This document shows positions 61,036 through 64,000 of a DNA stretch of 64,000 bases, piece by piece; the stretch's first letter is position 1; each line of letters begins with the position of its first letter. The position numbers and the translations under genes were made by a program. Source of the stretch: Nocardia brasiliensis ATCC 700358. Its GTDB lineage: Bacteria; Actinomycetota; Actinomycetes; Mycobacteriales; Mycobacteriaceae. The notes under the pieces are model-generated. The model ran no database searches, was not told the origin of the DNA, and worked only from the letters and a program-made list of their open reading frames with translations. The stretch lies in contig NC_018681.1 in NCBI RefSeq assembly GCF_000250675.2, positions 1,922,001-1,986,000 of the forward strand, written 5' to 3'.

Positions 61036-62271
61036 TCACAGTGGTTTCGAGGTGTCGGCGAGCGCGTCGGGGTCGACCGGGGCGCCGTCGAGGATGAGTT
61101 CCTTGATTCGGTCCGTCACGTCCCACACGTTCACGTTCATGCCCGCGAGCACCCGGTTGTCCCCGTCCAGCCAGAACGCGACGAACTCGCGGCCCGCGAC
61201 ATCGCCGCGGGTCACCACGCGCGCGTAGTCGCCGGGCGCGGCGTAACCGGTGTACTCCATGCCCAGGTCGTACTGGTCGGTGAAGAAGTAGGGCAGCCGG
61301 TCGTAGGTCGCCTGCTTGCCGAGCATGGTCGCGGCCGCGACGGCGGGCTGGTTGAGCGCGTTCGCCCAGTGCTCCACCCGAATCCGGCGGTCCAGCACGG
61401 GATGCTGCTGCGCGGCGATATCACCCACCGCGACGATGTCCGCGTCGCTGGTGACCAGATGTGCGTCGACGAGCACGCCGCCGTCCACCGAGAGCCCGGC
61501 GGCCTCCGCCAGTTCGACGTTCGGCCTGGCGCCCACGGCGACCAGCACCGCTTCGGCCTCGATGGTGCTGCCGTCGTCGAGTTTCACGCCCGTGGCCAGA
61601 TCGGTCGCGATGCCTTCCCTGGTGGTGATCTCGCTGATCTGCGCGCCGAGCCGCAGGTCGACTCCGTGCGACCGATGTAGTTCGGCGAACACCTCGCCCA
61701 TCTCGGGGCCGAGCGCGCCGAGCAGTGGCTGTTCGGCGCTCTCGACGATGGTCACCTCGACCCCGGCGGCGCGAGCCGCGGCCGCCACCTCGAGGCCGAT
61801 CCAGCCCGCCCCGATGATCACGATCCGTTGCGCGGCGCTACCGAAGAGTTCGATCAGCGTGTCGGAGTCGTTGATGGTGCGCAGGGTGTACACGTTGGGG
61901 GCGTCGGCGCCGGGGATGGACAGGGTGCGCGGCGTCGATCCGGTGGCGAGGGCCAGCTTGTCGTAGGCAACGGTGGAACCGTCCGGCAGTTCGACGGTCT
62001 TCGCGGCCGGGTCCAGCCCGGTGACCGTGGTGCCGAGCCGCAGATCGACGTTGTGGTCGCGATACCACTGCGCCGGATCGACGGTGAATTCGGCGAGCGC
62101 CTTCTTGCCGAGCAGATGCTCCTTGGACAGCGGTGGGCGCTCGTAGGGCAGGTGCTCCTCCGCGCCGATCATGGTCACCGACCCTGGAAAGTCGTTGGCG
62201 CGCAATGCTTCTGCCAGCTTGGCCGCGGCGAGCCCGCCGCCGACGATGACAAACCGCTGCCCCGAGCTCAT
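61036..62271 (-). CDS. Ferredoxin reductase-like FAD/NAD(P) oxidoreductase
   Basis: 411 residues with two dinucleotide motifs: FVIVGGGLAAAKLAEALRA for FAD at the start and IVIIGAGWIGLEVAAAARAA for NAD(P)H near residue 155. The YERPPLSKEHLLG segment and the closing VEHWANALNQ are characteristic of ferredoxin/rubredoxin/putidaredoxin reductases that serve P450s or dioxygenases. It is the first gene of the run leading to DGPF and ECF42. It could serve the two P450s of the terpenoid cluster, but nothing in the sequence shows this. Confidence 0.9.
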   Translation of the reverse strand: MSSGQRFVIVGGGLAAAKLAEALRANDFPGSVTMIGAEEHLPYERPPLSKEHLLGKKALAEFTVDPAQWYRDHNVDLRLGTTVTGLDPAAKTVELPDGSTVAYDKLALATGSTPRTLSIPGADAPNVYTLRTINDSDTLIELFGSAAQRIVIIGAGWIGLEVAAAARAAGVEVTIVESAEQPLLGALGPEMGEVFAELHRSHGVDLRLGAQISEITTREGIATDLATGVKLDDGSTIEAEAVLVAVGARPNVELAEAAGLSVDGGVLVDAHLVTSDADIVAVGDIAAQQHPVLDRRIRVEHWANALNQPAVAAATMLGKQATYDRLPYFFTDQYDLGMEYTGYAAPGDYARVVTRGDVAGREFVAFWLDGDNRVLAGMNVNVWDVTDRIKELILDGAPVDPDALADTSKPL

Positions 62272-62449
62272 GGCGGACTCCTTGTCGAGAGGGAACTGGA
62301 CTCCTGGCGATCAACCCTAACCGGGCCGAGGACGGCATCGGCGGAAAACGCCGCGGCGGGCGGGAACGAATCGGCGCCCGCCGTGGTTGCTGGAGGTAGC
62401 GGTTGGGGGGATACCGCCCCGACAAGCCTGCGATTCGAGAGGACCCGCC

Positions 62450-63097
62450 GTGAGTGACAAAGGCTCCGCGAAGGATGTTGCCGATTTCTGGTTCGATCCA
62501 CTGTGCCCCTGGTGCTGGATCACCTCCCGCTGGATTCTCGAGGTCGAGCAGGTACGCGACATCGAGGCCCGGTTCCACGTGATGAGCCTGGCGGTGCTGA
62601 ACGAGAACAAAGAGGGCCTGCCCGAGCAGTACAAAGAACTGCTCGCCACCGGCTGGGGGCCGGTGCGCGTCGCCATCGCCGCGGCGCAGGAGCACGGCGA
62701 CAAGGTGCTGCTGCCGCTCTACACCGCGATGGGCACCCGGATCCACAACCGGCGCGCCGAATACGAGCGGGACTCGCGCACGGAGTCGCTGGCCGCGGTG
62801 ATCGCCGACGCGCTGGCCGAGGTGGGCCTGCCCGCCGAACTGGCGCAGGCCGCCGACAGCACCGACTACGACGAGGCACTGCGCGCGAGTCATCACGCGG
62901 GCATGGACAAGGTCGGCCCGGATGTCGGCACGCCGACGATCCATATCAACGGCACCGCGTTCTTCGGCCCGGTGCTGTCCCGGATCCCGCGCGGCGAACA
63001 GGCGGGCAAGCTGTGGGACGCCTCGGTGACGCTGGCCGACTACCCGCACTTCTTCGAGCTCAAGCGCACGCGCAACGAGGACCCCGAGTTCGACTGA
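62450..63097 (+). CDS. DsbA-fold mycothiol-dependent reductase, Rv2466c-like (mycoredoxin-2 type)
   Basis: 215 residues from GTG 62450, with GAGAGGA upstream. The active site CPWC is in FWFDPLCPWCWITSRWI, and the thioredoxin fold closes with the cis-Pro segment VGTPTIHINGTAFFGP. This matches M. tuberculosis Rv2466c, an oxidoreductase that uses mycothiol and activates nitro prodrugs. It acts in the cytoplasm against oxidative stress. It marks the end of the conserved block. Confidence 0.9.
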   Translation: MSDKGSAKDVADFWFDPLCPWCWITSRWILEVEQVRDIEARFHVMSLAVLNENKEGLPEQYKELLATGWGPVRVAIAAAQEHGDKVLLPLYTAMGTRIHNRRAEYERDSRTESLAAVIADALAEVGLPAELAQAADSTDYDEALRASHHAGMDKVGPDVGTPTIHINGTAFFGPVLSRIPRGEQAGKLWDASVTLADYPHFFELKRTRNEDPEFD

Positions 63098-63106
63098 GTA
63101 GCTCGG

Positions 63107-63136
63107 CGAGTGCCGCGGAACGTTGCGCGGCACTCG
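63107..63136. terminator. Bidirectional stem-loop between convergent genes
   Basis: CGAGTGCCGCG and CGCGGCACTCG pair over 11 bp around an 8-nt loop, between the stop codons of the reductase and the M48 gene, just five bases from the latter. Confidence 0.65.
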
Positions 63137-63140
63137 TTCG

Positions 63141-63998
63141 CTATTGCACCGGTTTCGGTGGGAACGCCGGAGCCTGGCCGTACGAACTCGGATAGGCCGG
63201 GGGCGCGGCGGCGACCGGCGGGCTCGGCCGCAACCAGAGCTTGCCGTGCCTGCTGCGGTCGCGCAGTGCCCACATCCGCCAGGTCAGCACCGGGTGCGAG
63301 GACATGGCGTTGACCACCCAGACGAAGAAGCCCTTCTCCAGTGCCGCCCGGTCGGCCATCTCGTCGAAGCCGACCAGCGTGTTCAAGTACTTGCCCGCGG
63401 CCAGCGTGGCCATCGCGGTGGGCGCGCCGGTGTGCCGATGACAGTAGCCGTGGTTGTCGGCGGTGTACTCCTGCGCACGGATCAGCGAGTTGCCCAGGAA
63501 CGGCAGGAACGGGACGAGGAACATGCCGAGCTGACGCCAATACGAGGTGTGGCCCGCCGCGATGTGCCCGACCTCGTGCCCGATGATGAACGCGAGCGCG
63601 TCGGGTTCGCGTGCCGCGCCGCCGATCTCGAACAGGTCGCTGTACACCGCGACGTAACGGCGGAATCCGTGCCCGCTGGCGAACGCGTTGATCTGACCGT
63701 TGCCGAGCACCACGTAGGCGTCGGGCGCCTTGGCCATGCCGAACCGGGCGGCGGCCTCGGCCACCATCCGGTAGCCCTCGGGGAACTGCGTCGGCGACAT
63801 CCGCACCCCGTTGACCCGCTGGGTCGAGTAGGTGATGCCGCGACCCACCCACAACAGCACCGGCGCGAAAACCAGCAGCAGCACGTACTGGTCGACGCTG
63901 CCGGTCACCAGCAGCAGCACCGCGATCGCGTACGCGATCACCGTCAGCGTGACGATCACGACGAGCATCGGGATCTCCCAGCTGTGCCGGGCGGGCAT
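63141..63998 (-). CDS. M48-family membrane metallopeptidase, possibly cut by the right edge
   Basis: 285 residues visible. Two N-terminal membrane helices (LVVIVTLTVIAYAIAVLLLV and YVLLLVFAPVLLWV) lead to the zinc site HEVGHIAAGH, with the third ligand Glu in RAQEYTADNHG, as in HtpX/Ste24-like proteases. The C-terminal tail is Pro/Ala-rich. The ATG at 63998 is only two bases from the edge and the true start may lie outside. It probably degrades or matures membrane proteins. Confidence 0.85.
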   Translation of the reverse strand: MPARHSWEIPMLVVIVTLTVIAYAIAVLLLVTGSVDQYVLLLVFAPVLLWVGRGITYSTQRVNGVRMSPTQFPEGYRMVAEAAARFGMAKAPDAYVVLGNGQINAFASGHGFRRYVAVYSDLFEIGGAAREPDALAFIIGHEVGHIAAGHTSYWRQLGMFLVPFLPFLGNSLIRAQEYTADNHGYCHRHTGAPTAMATLAAGKYLNTLVGFDEMADRAALEKGFFVWVVNAMSSHPVLTWRMWALRDRSRHGKLWLRPSPPVAAAPPAYPSSYGQAPAFPPKPVQ

Positions 63999-64000
63999 GC

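Overview
The window is high-GC actinobacterial DNA, most likely from Nocardia or a close relative in the Mycobacteriales. The gene order ssb - ettA - NAD-glutamate dehydrogenase - thioesterase - Rv2474c-like gene - HNH gene - glbO - alpha-glucosidase - DUF5130 gene - pepN - Rv2466c-like mycothiol-dependent reductase follows the Mycobacterium tuberculosis order Rv2478c to Rv2466c as I recall it. Gene starts are often GTG or TTG, and at least six genes seem to be transcribed without a leader. The genus is an inference from gene content, not from a database search.

Layout. 1-4.7 kb: a proline-rich exported protein cut by the left edge, and an unusual membrane-anchored protein that joins a Ser/Thr kinase, a pseudokinase and an alpha/beta hydrolase. 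4.7-16 kb: accessory metabolism, with an FAD amine oxidase divergent from a TetR regulator, an alpha/beta hydrolase, a secreted LIP-type lipase, a winged-helix protein, a four-gene VOC/F420-type oxidoreductase operon divergent from a second TetR regulator, a PucR-type regulator and an agmatine-deiminase-like enzyme. 16.3-21 kb: a compact terpenoid gene cluster (polyprenyl synthase, P450, terpene cyclase, P450). 21.3-25.2 kb: tRNA-Arg(UCU), a DUF4345 membrane protein, a CopD/CtaG copper and oxidase-assembly protein, and a PLP-dependent dehydratase-like enzyme. 25.5-36.9 kb: the ssb-ettA-gdh-thioesterase backbone, into which a DarT-DarG ADP-ribosylation toxin-antitoxin pair of visibly lower GC has been inserted. 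37-42 kb: AzlCD exporter with an XRE-cupin regulator, HNH protein, GlbO, alpha-glucosidase. 41.9-53.4 kb: an accessory block with a MarR/VOC pair that has two perfect operators, two large proteins sharing the same N-terminal helix-turn-helix module (one leading into a six-TM Ser/Thr kinase, the other into two NlpC/P60-like domains that have lost their cysteine), and about 2 kb of gene-poor, repeat-rich DNA. 53.5-64 kb: CtaJ-like and DUF5130 proteins, an NmrA-type protein, PepN, PurC, a NUDIX hydrolase, an ECF42-type sigma factor with its DGPF partner, a ferredoxin-reductase-like flavoprotein, the Rv2466c-like reductase and an M48 protease at the right edge.

The best candidates for something undescribed are the two-gene HTH module at 43.2-50.9 kb and the kinase-pseudokinase-hydrolase fusion at 1.7-4.3 kb. 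Both combine signalling kinases or inactivated enzyme domains in ways I do not recognise as a named system.
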